From NCBI GenBank assembly GCA_963739085.1, contig CAVTZA010000014.1, positions 1 through 64,000 of the forward strand: DNA of 64,000 nt, written 5' to 3'. Positions 10,489 to 20,894 of this stretch are shown here, one piece after another. Under the pieces are notes generated by a model. The model worked only from the letters and a program-made list of their open reading frames with translations, was not told where the DNA came from and made no database searches. This stretch comes from DATFQE01 sp963739085 (lineage in GTDB: Bacteria; Actinomycetota; Thermoleophilia; Gaiellales; Gaiellaceae). A program made the position numbers and the translations under genes. How positions within the stretch are numbered: position 1 is the first letter of the stretch; every line of letters begins with the position of its first letter.

Positions 10489-11943
10489 ATGTCCAGGATT
10501 GCTTACCTGGTCCTCGCTGCGGCCGTCTTCGCTCTTCCGGGCAGCGGCGCCGGCGCCGCCGTCCGAGCCGCGAGCCACGACGCGCCGGCCGTCACGCACG
10601 GGGTCGTCGTCGGCGACGTCACCGCGCACACGGCGGTGCTCTGGGCCCGCGCCGATCGCGAAGGCACACTCGATGTCCATCTCGCCGGCGGCAGGCACGA
10701 TCGCGTCGATCGCCTGCGGTTCCCTGCCGCCGACGACTACACCGACCAGCTCGTCTTGACGGGGCTGAAGTCGGATACCACCTATCGCTACCGGGTCGGC
10801 TCGAAACGTGGCTCCTTCGAGACTGCGCCCGACGCCGACGACCTCGCCGGGCTACGGCTTGCCTTCGGCGGCGACGTCTCCGGCCAGAACGTCTGTCGCG
10901 ACGCGCGTGAGGGCTTCCCGATCCTGGAAACGATCCGAGGCCTACGGCCGGACGTGTTCGTCGGGCTCGGCGACATGATCTACGCCGACAACGCGTGCAA
11001 CCCGGTCGGCCTCTACGCCAACGCGCAAGTGCCGGGCGACTTCGGGCCCGCCGCCGACCTTGCCGCCTTCTGGGCCCACTGGCGGTACAACCGTGCGGAC
11101 GCCGCCTCGCAGCGCCTGCTCGCGAGCACGAACTACGTGGGCGTGTGGGACGACCACGAGGTCGTGAACGACTTCGGGCCCTTGAACGACACGCGCTCGA
11201 CCCCTCCGTACACGCCGGGCGTCCATCTGCTCCCGATCGGCCTCGACGCCTTCCTCGACTACACGCCGATTGCGGTTGCCCCGAACACGCCCAAGCGGCT
11301 GTACCGCTCGCTGCGTTGGGGGAAGCATCTGGAGCTCTACGTGCTCGACACCCGTCAGTACCGCGACGCCAACGCGGCCTCGGACAGCCCCGACCGTCCG
11401 AAGACGATGCTCGGACGCGAGCAGCTCACCTGGCTGAAGGAGAGCCTGGCGGCCTCCGATGCCACGTGGAAGGTGATCGTCTCGAGCGTCCCGATGTCGA
11501 TCCCGACCGGCTTCCCGCCGACCGGAGGGCGCGACGGCTGGGCGAATTTCGACCAGACGACCGGCTACGAGCAGGAGTTGCTCGACGTCCTCCGCTTCAT
11601 GGAGCGCAGTGGAATCGCGAACACCCTCTGGATCACGACCGACGTCCACTTCGCTGAGGCGTTCCGGTACCGGCCGTTCCCGGCGAACCCCGGATTCGTC
11701 GTCTACGAGCTGGCCACGGGGCCGTTGAACGCCGGCATCTTCCCCAACCGCGACGTCGATCCGACGCTGAATCCGGAGGTGCTGACCTTCTTCGGCCCGC
11801 CGACCCCGCCCACGAGCTGGGAGGAAGCGAAGAAGTGGCTCAATTTCGGAACGCTCGAGCTCGACCGGCACGGCACGCTCACCGCCGCGATCGTCAACAC
11901 GGCGGGTGAAAGGAAGTTCTCGCTGACGCTCACGCCCCGATAG
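10489..11943 (+). CDS. Secreted PhoD-like alkaline phosphatase
   Basis: This 484-residue metallophosphatase has a signal peptide (residues 1-23), an Ig-like N-terminal PhoD domain (HGVVVGDVTAHTAVLWAR; ...TYRYRV) and then the catalytic domain. Metal-binding motifs are visible: FGGDVSG, GLGDMIYAD, VWDDHEVVND, DTRQYRD and the late TTDVHFAE. A ribosome site (AAGGGGG) precedes the ATG. PhoD enzymes hydrolyse phosphomonoesters and diesters outside the cell with Ca and Fe. It stands alone, and a hairpin follows the stop. Together with the GDPD enzyme it suggests organic-phosphate scavenging; no Pho box could be assigned. Confidence 0.9.
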   Translation: MSRIAYLVLAAAVFALPGSGAGAAVRAASHDAPAVTHGVVVGDVTAHTAVLWARADREGTLDVHLAGGRHDRVDRLRFPAADDYTDQLVLTGLKSDTTYRYRVGSKRGSFETAPDADDLAGLRLAFGGDVSGQNVCRDAREGFPILETIRGLRPDVFVGLGDMIYADNACNPVGLYANAQVPGDFGPAADLAAFWAHWRYNRADAASQRLLASTNYVGVWDDHEVVNDFGPLNDTRSTPPYTPGVHLLPIGLDAFLDYTPIAVAPNTPKRLYRSLRWGKHLELYVLDTRQYRDANAASDSPDRPKTMLGREQLTWLKESLAASDATWKVIVSSVPMSIPTGFPPTGGRDGWANFDQTTGYEQELLDVLRFMERSGIANTLWITTDVHFAEAFRYRPFPANPGFVVYELATGPLNAGIFPNRDVDPTLNPEVLTFFGPPTPPTSWEEAKKWLNFGTLELDRHGTLTAAIVNTAGERKFSLTLTPR

Positions 11944-11952
11944 GCAACTCAC

Positions 11953-11995
11953 GCTCCGGTGGGTGGGCGGTCACCGAGCCGCCCGCCCACCGAGC
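11953..11995 (+). terminator. Hairpin terminator after the phoD-like gene
   Basis: A 14-base stem with one G-T pair (arms 11957-11970 and 11979-11992, core GGTGGGTGGGCGG) starts 13 bases after the stop codon. There is no U-run, as is common for high-GC actinobacterial terminators. Confidence 0.6.
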
Positions 11996-12030
11996 TGCCT
12001 CAAGCGGAGACGTCGGTATCGTCGGCGGCC

Positions 12031-13707
12031 ATGGCGGACTACGTCTTCACGATGATCCGGGCCTCGAAGTTCTACGGGCCCGAGCGGAAGGTGCTCGACG
12101 ACATCACGCTCGCCTTCCTGCCCGGCGCGAAGATCGGCGTCCTGGGGCCGAACGGGGCCGGCAAGTCCACGCTGCTGCGGATCATGGCCGGGGTGGAGGA
12201 GACCTCCAGCGGCCGCGCCGACCTCGCGGCCGGCGCCTCGGTGGGCTTGCTCTCGCAGGAGCCCGAGCTCGACGCCTCCAAGGACGTCCGCGGCAACGTC
12301 GAGGACGGGGTTCGTCCGCTGCGCGACCTGCTCGACCGCTTCAACGCCGTCTCGGCGAAGTTCGGCGAGCCCGATGCCGACTTCGACTCGCTGCTCGCCG
12401 AGCAGGGCGAGATCCAGGAGCAGATCGACCGCGCCGACGCCTGGGACCTGGACTCGGCGCTCGACCGCGCGATGGACGCTCTGCGCGTTCCCGACGGTGA
12501 CCGTGACGTCACGACGCTGTCCGGTGGCGAACGGCGGCGCGTTGCCCTGTGCCGGCTGCTGCTGTCCTCTCCGGACCTCCTGCTCCTGGACGAGCCGACG
12601 AACCATCTCGACGCGGAGTCGGTCGCATGGCTCGAGCGCTTCCTGGCCGAGTACGCGGGCACCGTCGTGGCGGTCACGCACGACCGCTACTTCCTCGACA
12701 ACGTCGCCGGCTGGATCCTCGAGCTCGACCGCGGGCGCGGGATCCCGTACCAGGGCAACTACTCCGGCTGGCTCGAGCAGAAGCAGGCGCGGCTCGCGCA
12801 GGAGGAGAAGCAGGAGTCCGCCCGGAGCCGTGCGCTCGCGCGTGAGCTGGAGTGGGTGCGCGCGTCGCCGAAGGCGCGGCACGCGAAGTCGAAGGCGAGG
12901 GTCGCGGCCTACGAACGGCTGCTGGCCGAAGAGCAGAACGTCAAGCTCGACCGCGTCGAGATCCACATCCCGGCCGGGCCGCGGCTCGGCGACGTGGTCG
13001 TCGAGGCGGACAAGGTCTGGAAGGGCTTCGGCGACCGCCTGCTGGTCGAGGACATGACCTTCTCGCTGCCGCCGGGCGGCATCGTCGGCGTGATCGGCGC
13101 CAACGGCGCGGGGAAGACGACGCTCTTCCGCATGATCGTCGGCGAGGAGCAGCCCGACTCGGGCGAGCTGCGCCTGGGCGAGACGGTGGAGGTCGCCTAC
13201 GTCGACCAGGCCCGCGCCGACCTGACGCCCGAGAGCTCGGTCTGGAAGGAGATCTCCGGCGGCCAGGACACGATCGAGCTCGGCAACCGCGAGGTCAACT
13301 CGCGCCAGTACGTCTCCTGGTTCAACTTCAAGGGCGGCGACCAGCAGAAGCGCGTCGGCGACCTCTCCGGCGGCGAACGGAACCGCGTCCACCTCGCCAA
13401 GCTGCTGCGCTCCGGCGGGAACCTGCTGCTGCTCGACGAGCCGACGAACGACCTCGACGTCGACACGCTTCGCGCGCTCGAGGACGCGCTGCTCGACTTC
13501 GCCGGCTGCGCGGTCGTGATCTCGCACGACCGCTGGTTCCTCGACCGGGTCGCGACGCACATCCTCGCCTTCGAGGGCGACTCGCACGTGACGTGGTTCG
13601 AGGGGAGCTTCGAGGAGTACGCGGCCTGGGTGCGCGAGACCCGCGGCGAGGAGGCGCTCGAGCCGCACCGGATCACGTACAAGCGGCTCGTCCGGCCGGG
13701 CGCGTAG
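12031..13707 (+). CDS. ettA: Energy-dependent translational throttle protein EttA (ABC-F)
   Basis: This 558-residue soluble ABC-F protein has two nucleotide-binding domains. The first has GPNGAGKST, LSGGERRR and LLDEPTNHLD; the second has GANGAGKTT, LSGGERNR and LLDEPTNDLD. The segment ESVAWLERFL followed by HDRYFLDNVAGWILELDRG is diagnostic of EttA rather than other ABC-F types. EttA binds the ribosomal E site and gates the first elongation step according to the ADP/ATP ratio. I start at the ATG at 12031 (MADYVFTMIRASK), which matches the family; a -10-like TATCGT lies 8 bases upstream. A small lysine-rich gene follows after 38 bases. Confidence 0.93.
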   Translation: MADYVFTMIRASKFYGPERKVLDDITLAFLPGAKIGVLGPNGAGKSTLLRIMAGVEETSSGRADLAAGASVGLLSQEPELDASKDVRGNVEDGVRPLRDLLDRFNAVSAKFGEPDADFDSLLAEQGEIQEQIDRADAWDLDSALDRAMDALRVPDGDRDVTTLSGGERRRVALCRLLLSSPDLLLLDEPTNHLDAESVAWLERFLAEYAGTVVAVTHDRYFLDNVAGWILELDRGRGIPYQGNYSGWLEQKQARLAQEEKQESARSRALARELEWVRASPKARHAKSKARVAAYERLLAEEQNVKLDRVEIHIPAGPRLGDVVVEADKVWKGFGDRLLVEDMTFSLPPGGIVGVIGANGAGKTTLFRMIVGEEQPDSGELRLGETVEVAYVDQARADLTPESSVWKEISGGQDTIELGNREVNSRQYVSWFNFKGGDQQKRVGDLSGGERNRVHLAKLLRSGGNLLLLDEPTNDLDVDTLRALEDALLDFAGCAVVISHDRWFLDRVATHILAFEGDSHVTWFEGSFEEYAAWVRETRGEEALEPHRITYKRLVRPGA

Positions 13708-13745
13708 CGATTACGCTCGTCCCAGCCGACGAGAGGGGCGCGCGC

Positions 13746-13856
13746 GTGAAGGGTCAGGAGAAGCCGAAGAAGGGGCAGAAGAAGGCGGCCCAGAAGACGC
13801 TGAAGGAGAAGCGCAGCGAGAAGAGGCTCAAGAAGAAGTCGAGCGGCGGCTTCTAG
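13746..13856 (+). CDS. Small lysine-rich basic protein, 36 residues
   Basis: A GTG preceded by GAGAGGGG opens a 36-codon frame of extreme composition: close to half the residues are Lys or Arg, with Gln, Glu and Ser, ending SSGGF. It looks unstructured or helical in contact with nucleic acid. It follows ettA after 38 bases, and its TAG overlaps the stop of the convergent membrane-protein gene (shared CTAG at 13853-13856). The ribosome site, the compact spacing and the non-random composition argue that it is real. Function is unknown; RNA or ribosome binding is only a guess from charge and from the EttA neighbour. Confidence 0.6.
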   Translation: MKGQEKPKKGQKKAAQKTLKEKRSEKRLKKKSSGGF

Positions 13857-14587
13857 GAGAGGGAGTTAACGGCGCGTGCGGCGACCAGGAGGACGGCGAC
13901 CGCGCAGAGCGTCGACTCCGACGCCATCAGCGCCTTGGCGGGACGGGTGAGCGGCATCGCGTCGGTCGGGCTGAACGCGATCGAGTTCGTGAGCGACACG
14001 TAGAAATAGTCCCAGAGGCGCGGCCCCCAACCATCCCGAGCCAGCTGGGCGTTCTCGTCCTGTGGGAATTGGAAGTCGGGCTGCTCGCGCCGTTCCGCGA
14101 GCGCACGCGCGACCGGGCCGCCGCAGTCCAGCTCCCAGAAGGCGAGCCCGAACGCGATTGCGTCGGTCAACCACACCGCGCCGACGCTGAACAGGAGCTC
14201 GCGTCCGGTCATGTCGGTCGCCGAGGGCGACACGAGCGAGAGGACCAGCAAGAGCAGCCCCAGGACGGTCATGAGCCAGACCAGGCCCAGGAGGCCGATC
14301 GCGATCTCGCGCCGGCGGTCGTGGCGGGCGAGGCGGCCGACGCCGAACACGAGCGTCAGGAAGAGCAGGACGTACGGAGCGGCGACTGCAAGCCACACCC
14401 ACCAGAGCTCGTGCCCGAGCAGCTCCCAGTGGCCGTGTTTGCTCACGAGGGCCAGGACGGTGAGCGTGACGGCGGCCAGGAGCGCGAAGGGCGCGGCGTC
14501 GTCTCTCGCCTCCCGCACCGCAGCATGCAGGCGATCCCAGCCGGGCGGGGCCGCGGACGCCCCGGCGGGTCCGGTGCCCTCGACCAT
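13853..14587 (-). CDS. Integral membrane protein, DUF1345-like
   Basis: The protein has about 244 residues with five or so hydrophobic segments: ALLAAVTLTVLALV, WWVWLAVAAPYVLLFLTLVFGV, IAIGLLGLVWLMTVLGLLLLVLSLV, FSVGAVWLTDAIAFGLAF and a C-terminal CAVAVLLVAARAV. The stretch DYFYVSLTNSIAFSPTDAMPL before the last helix resembles the pore-like loop of DUF1345 and two-TM channel-type proteins. The ATG at 14587 is preferred; an ATG 14 codons upstream (14629) is also possible. It converges on the lysine-rich gene with a 4-base stop overlap. Transport or channel activity is an inference from the loop only. Confidence 0.6.
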   Translation of the reverse strand: MVEGTGPAGASAAPPGWDRLHAAVREARDDAAPFALLAAVTLTVLALVSKHGHWELLGHELWWVWLAVAAPYVLLFLTLVFGVGRLARHDRRREIAIGLLGLVWLMTVLGLLLLVLSLVSPSATDMTGRELLFSVGAVWLTDAIAFGLAFWELDCGGPVARALAERREQPDFQFPQDENAQLARDGWGPRLWDYFYVSLTNSIAFSPTDAMPLTRPAKALMASESTLCAVAVLLVAARAVNSLS

Positions 14588-14702
14588 CCCGCGCCAGGAT
14601 GGAGGCAGCGCCGGACGGCGTCCGCCCACGTCGAGCGCCTGGTTCGGCCGGGCGCCTAGGCCGGCGTTGACATTCGCCCGCTTCGCGGCGCTTACTTAGG
14701 GC

Positions 14703-17700
14703 ATGCCCGAACTGCGGCGGGGAACCGTCACCTTCGTCTTCACGGACATCGAGGGATCCACTCGGCTCGCACGCGCGCTGCGCGAGCGCTGGCCCGAGGT
14801 TCGCTCCGAGCACCGCCGGCTGGTGCGCGCAGCCTTCGGCGCTCACGGCGGCGAGGAGGTCGACACGCAGGGCGACTCGTTCTTCTACGTCTTCTCGCGC
14901 GCTCGCGACGCCGCGCTCGCCGCCGCCGAGGCGCAACGGGCGCTGGGCGCGCACGAGTGGCCGGATGACGCCGAGGTGCGGATCCGGATCGGCATGCACA
15001 CCGCGGAGCCCGTCGTCTCGGACGAGGGCTACCACGGCATCGGCGTCCACCGGGCCGCGCGCATCATGTCCGCCGGTCACGGCGGGCAGGTGCTCATGTC
15101 GGAGGCGACCGCCGCCGTGCTCGCCGACGAGGAGGTCTCCGGTCTCGGCCTGCGCGACCTCGGTCGGCACCGCCTGAAGGATCTCGAGCGCGACGAGCAC
15201 GTCTTCCAGCTCGTCGCCGAGGGTGTCGACCAGCAGTTCCCGCGCATCCGCACCGCCGCAGGGCCGCGGCCGATGCACCGTCGCCCGCTGGTCATCGGCG
15301 CCGCCGCCGGCGTTCTCGCCGCCGCGATCTCCATCCCCGTCTTCGCCTTCGCCGGAGGCTCCGGCGGCGAGGCGGCGCTCGCAGCGGTCGACGACAACGC
15401 GGTCGGTGTCGTCGATGCCGACTCGGGCGCGCTCCGCGCCCAGACAGCAGACATCGACGCGCCGCACGGCGTCGCTGCGGGCGCGGACGCGGTCTGGGTC
15501 TCGAGCGGGGGCGGGACGCATCGTCAAGCTCGACCCGAAGAACCACGCTGTCGACGAGACGATCGACGTGGGCAGCGGGCCGCAGGGCCTCGCCGTGAGC
15601 GGGAACGACGTCTGGGTTGCGAACAGCCTGGACGGCACGGTCTCGCGCGTCTCTGCCGAGACGAATCGAGAGGTCGAGCACTACACGGTCGGCAACACGC
15701 CGACCGGCGTCGCGGTCGGCGGCGGATCCGTGTGGATCACGAACGCCGGCGACGGGACCGTCACACAGCTCGATGCGGCGAGACGGCGCGGTGAAGAGGA
15801 CGATCGACGTCCACGCGCCCGTGCACGGGATCGCCTACGGCGGCGGCTCGCTCTGGGTCACCGATCCGGTCGGCAACGGCGTCGTCAGGATCCGGGATCG
15901 GCTCGCCCGCCGCGCCCACGCAGCATCCCGGTCGGTAGCGGCCCGACGGCCGTCGCCTACGGCGGCGGCCGGGTCTGGGTGGCGAACAACCTGGACGGCA
16001 CGGTGTCGAGAATCGACGCGAAGACCGAGGTGCCGAGCACGTTTCCGGTCGGCGCTTCGCCGAACGGCATCGCCGTAACGCCGGACGACGTCTGGGTCTC
16101 GGACGAGGTGGAGGGAACGCTCGTCCGCGTCGACCCGGAGACAGGCGGGGCCACTTCGTCGACCCTCGGCGGCCGGCCAGAAGGCGTTGCCGTGTCAAGC
16201 GGATCCGTGTGGGTCGCGGTGCAGGCGGCCGGAGACGCTCACCGCGGCGGCGAGCTGCGCGAGCTCACTCCGTTGATCGACTTCGTCGACCCGGCGCTGA
16301 GCTACTTCATCGGCACCTGGAGCATGCAGTCGATCATGGGCGACGGGCTGGTCGGCTTCAAGCGCGTCGGGGGAATCGACGGCAACACGCTGGTGCCGGA
16401 CCTGGCAACAAGGCTGCCCCAGCCGTCCGCCGACAGGCGCACCTACGCGTTCCAGCTGCGGAGCGGTATCCGCTTCTCCGATGGTCGCCCGCTGCGCCCC
16501 GCCGACGTGCGCGCAACGTTCGAGCGGCTGTTCCGCGCACACGCCCTCGACGCGTCAGGCGTGCGCACGACCTCGCCCCGCCTCGACTTCTACGCCGGCA
16601 TCGTCGGCGCGCGAGCGTGCCAGGCCCACCCGAAGACGTGTGACCTCTCGCGCGGAATCGTCACGAGCGACGCCGACCGCACGGTCACGTTCCGTCTCCA
16701 AGCGCCGGATCCGGAGTTCCTCTACAAGCTCGCGGTGCCGTTCGGACACATCGTCCCGGCGGGCACCCCTGTCGGCCGAGACCAACCCATACCCGGAACC
16801 GGCCCCTACCGCATCGCGACGTACAGGCCGCACCGACGGGTACGGCTCGAGCGCAACCCCCATTTCCGCGTGTGGTCGCGTACGGCACAGCCAGGCGGGC
16901 TCGCCGACACGATCGACATCAGCACCAACCTCGCAGGTGGCAAGGGTCAGACGGCAAGTGGGCTCGACGCCTTCCGGGCCACCGCGACGGGGCGAGTGGA
17001 CTTCTCGGAGGCCGGTGTCCCGTCCGCCGCGCTCGAGACGGCCCGGACCCGGTACCCGGCGCAGCTTCACATCACTCCGACCGCTCAGACGAATTACGTC
17101 GTCCTGAACAATCGGCGGGCGCCGTTCAGCAGCGCGTCGGCGCGGCGGGCGCTCGCGTTCGCGCTCGACCGGCAGCGGCTCGTGGACATCAACGGCGGAA
17201 GCGATCTGGCGGCGGCGACCTGTCAGCTGCTGCCGCCCGGATTCCCCGCCTACAAGGCTTACTGCCCGTACACCCTGAAACCGGGCCGTGGAACGTGGAG
17301 CGCCCCGGACCTCGAGCAGGCGCACGCGGAGGTCGCCCGATCGGGAACGGGCGGTGCGCTCGTCCGGATGGTCACCACTGACCAGAAATCGAGCGCGTTT
17401 CCACAGCTCAATGCCGAGATCGCCGCCACGCTGCGCGCGCTCGGCTACCGCGTTCCTGGTGAAGCACTATCCGACCGACGAGGCGTATTTCAACGCCCTC
17501 TATCAACGACTGGCGCCACGTCGACGCCGGCCTCAGCGGTTGGATCTCCGACTACCCCGCACCGGGAAACTTCTTCAGCGCGCTCAGCTGCGCGGCGAAC
17601 AGCTACTCCTGCAATCCCGCGCTCGAGCGCCGGATCGCCGGCACCGCGGTGGCGGCAGGTGTGAGTGGCTCGAACGATCCGTGGACGCGCCTCGACCGCG

Positions 17701-17831
17701 AGGTCACTCGAGGCGCGTTCGTCGTCCCGGCGTACAACCCGAAGGCGAACGAGTTCGTGTCGAAGCGGCTCGGCAACTACCAGCACCACCCGGTGTTCGG
17801 GCTGCTTCTCGACCAGGTGTGGGTGCAGTGA
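14703..17831 (+). CDS. Receptor-like fusion: class III cyclase-TM-beta-propeller-solute-binding protein, several frameshifts
   Basis: Residues 1-175 are a cyclase domain (D15 in FTDIEGST, D58 in QGDSFFYVF, His116 in place of the catalytic Asn, Arg120 kept). A single membrane helix follows at about 195-217 (PLVIGAAAGVLAAAISIPVF). Then come YVTN/Vgb-type propeller repeats (VWVANSLDGTVSRV, VWVANNLDGTVSRID, VWVSDEVEGTLVRV), then a complete SBP family 5 (oligopeptide/nickel-binding type) domain from about 16260, ending at the TGA at 17829-17831. Frame breaks fall near 15515, 15780, 15895, 17455 and 17510, but conserved sequence continues across each. The topology puts the cyclase inside the cell and the propeller plus ligand-binding domain outside, so a one-protein ligand-to-nucleotide receptor is plausible. 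No ABC permease genes are adjacent. Confidence 0.78.
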
Positions 17832-17834
17832 CGC

Positions 17835-18419
17835 CTAGCGCGGCGTCCGCGCGAGCGCGCCAGGCGCGGCCGATCTCCCGCATGATCGGCGGGTACACGA
17901 TGCGGTGCCGGAACGGCCTGATCGCGGCCATGTAGGCGCTGCCGAGCCGTCCGTTGGGCTTGACGTAGACGGCCATCTCGCCGCGGTAGGCGCCGGCCTC
18001 GTCCTGGCACCCAGCCGATGTGCATGACGCCGTGCACGGTCCGGTTCACGACCTCCGCCGCCCACTCGTCGTCGAGCAGGTACAGCGGGGTGAAGGGAAG
18101 CGCGTCGAAGGCGGGGCCTGACGGGGCGTCGCGCAGATCCGCCGGCAGGCGGTCGCGGAGCGTCGGTCGCTCGGAGCCGCGGGGCGAGCGGTCCCAACCG
18201 AGCCGCTGCCCGAGCTTCCAACGGATCGCCCAGAGCGTGCGGGCCGCCCGGGAAGAGCCCTGCGCGGGGTCGCCCGAAGCCAGCAGCTCCACCAGCCGAG
18301 GGAAGTCGCCGCGGGCCGCCGGGCGTCGGCAGCGCCCACACGTCCTCGAGCCGGAAGTCGGCGGTGAGCTCGTGAATCCGCCAGGGCCGGGAGGTGTGTG
18401 CGGTGTTCGGGAGCCTCAT
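17835..18419 (-). CDS. DUF2867 family protein, frameshifted
   Basis: The N-terminus (MRLPNTAHTSRPWRIHELT, then DFRLEDVWALPTPGG) and the later segments LWAIRWKLGQRLGWD, LYLLDDEWAAEVVNRTVHG and MAVYVKPNGRLGSAYM with IRPFRHRIVYP match the DUF2867 family. Breaks occur near 18310 and 18005, and the exact C-terminus is uncertain because the last segment lies in another frame from the TAG at 17835. DUF2867 proteins are uncharacterised and often found near oxidoreductases. It converges on the cyclase-SBP gene with 3 bases between stops and is divergent from recQ. Confidence 0.68.
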   Translation of the reverse strand: MRLPNTAHTSRPWRIHELTADFRLEDVWALPTPGGPRRLPSAGGAAGFGRPRAGLFPGGPHALGDPLEARAAARLGPLAPRLRATDAPRPPAGGSARRPVRPRLRRASLHPAVPARRRVGGGGREPDRARRHAHRLGARTRPAPTAARWPSTSSPTDGSAAPTWPRSGRSGTASCTRRSCGRSAAPGALARTPR

Positions 18420-18459
18420 ACGTCACACGGGCGGCACACATCTTGGCCGCGCCCACGCG

Positions 18460-18465
18460 TAGCCT
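18460..18465 (+). promoter_or_regulatory. -10 box TAGCCT for recQ
   Basis: TAGCCT ends 6 bases before the recQ ATG at 18472, the spacing expected if transcription starts on the start codon. No clear -35 box is seen. Confidence 0.45.
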
Positions 18466-18471
18466 GCCGGG

Positions 18472-20421
<1,950 letters not shown>

Positions 20422-20454
20422 GATCCTGCCTTCACCGCAAGCAGAGCCCCCCGG

Positions 20455-20850
20455 ATGCGCCGCCGTCGTCAGATCGTCCAGCCCGTGAAGCACGAGGGTG
20501 CCGAGCCTTGGCTCGCGCTCGACGCGGCCCTGAAGACACGGCTGCGCGAGGCGCTCGAGGGCGAGCGGCTCGTGACCGAGGCCGAGGTGCGGCGGTTCTC
20601 GGACGAGGGGCGCGCCTGCACGCTGATGCTGCGCGCGGAGCTCGACCGCGGAGAGGAGAACCTGCGCGCGCTCGACGGCGATCCGGCGAGCTCCCTGGTC
20701 GAGATCGCGGCGACGTTCCGCGACGTGAGCGACCTGCGGCGCGACCTCGGGGAGCTGGAGACGATGCTGGCCGCGCTGCACGAGCGTGCGCGTGCCTCGC
20801 GGGCGGCCTGGCTCACGGCATCCGCCCGCTCGGCGCCGCGCGTCGGTTGA
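20455..20850 (+). CDS. Hypothetical alpha-helical protein, 131 residues
   Basis: The protein has no recognised domain. It is rich in charged residues, with long amphipathic helices (LDAALKTRLREALEGERLVTE; LRRDLGELETMLAALHERAR), which suggests a coiled-coil or helical bundle. It has no signal peptide or membrane segment. It starts at an ATG 33 bases after recQ on the same strand, so it may be co-transcribed. The coding frame is unbroken and the codon use is typical of the window. Function is unknown. Confidence 0.55.
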   Translation: MRRRRQIVQPVKHEGAEPWLALDAALKTRLREALEGERLVTEAEVRRFSDEGRACTLMLRAELDRGEENLRALDGDPASSLVEIAATFRDVSDLRRDLGELETMLAALHERARASRAAWLTASARSAPRVG

Positions 20851-20894
20851 CCGAGCAGGCCTAGCGCTCTAGCGTCCTGGGCGAGGCGGAGCGC

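Noticed and set aside
11971..13668. Long open frame antisense to ettA
   Set aside because: It is a mirror of a strongly conserved gene, with low-complexity Val/Arg/Asp composition; not a real gene.
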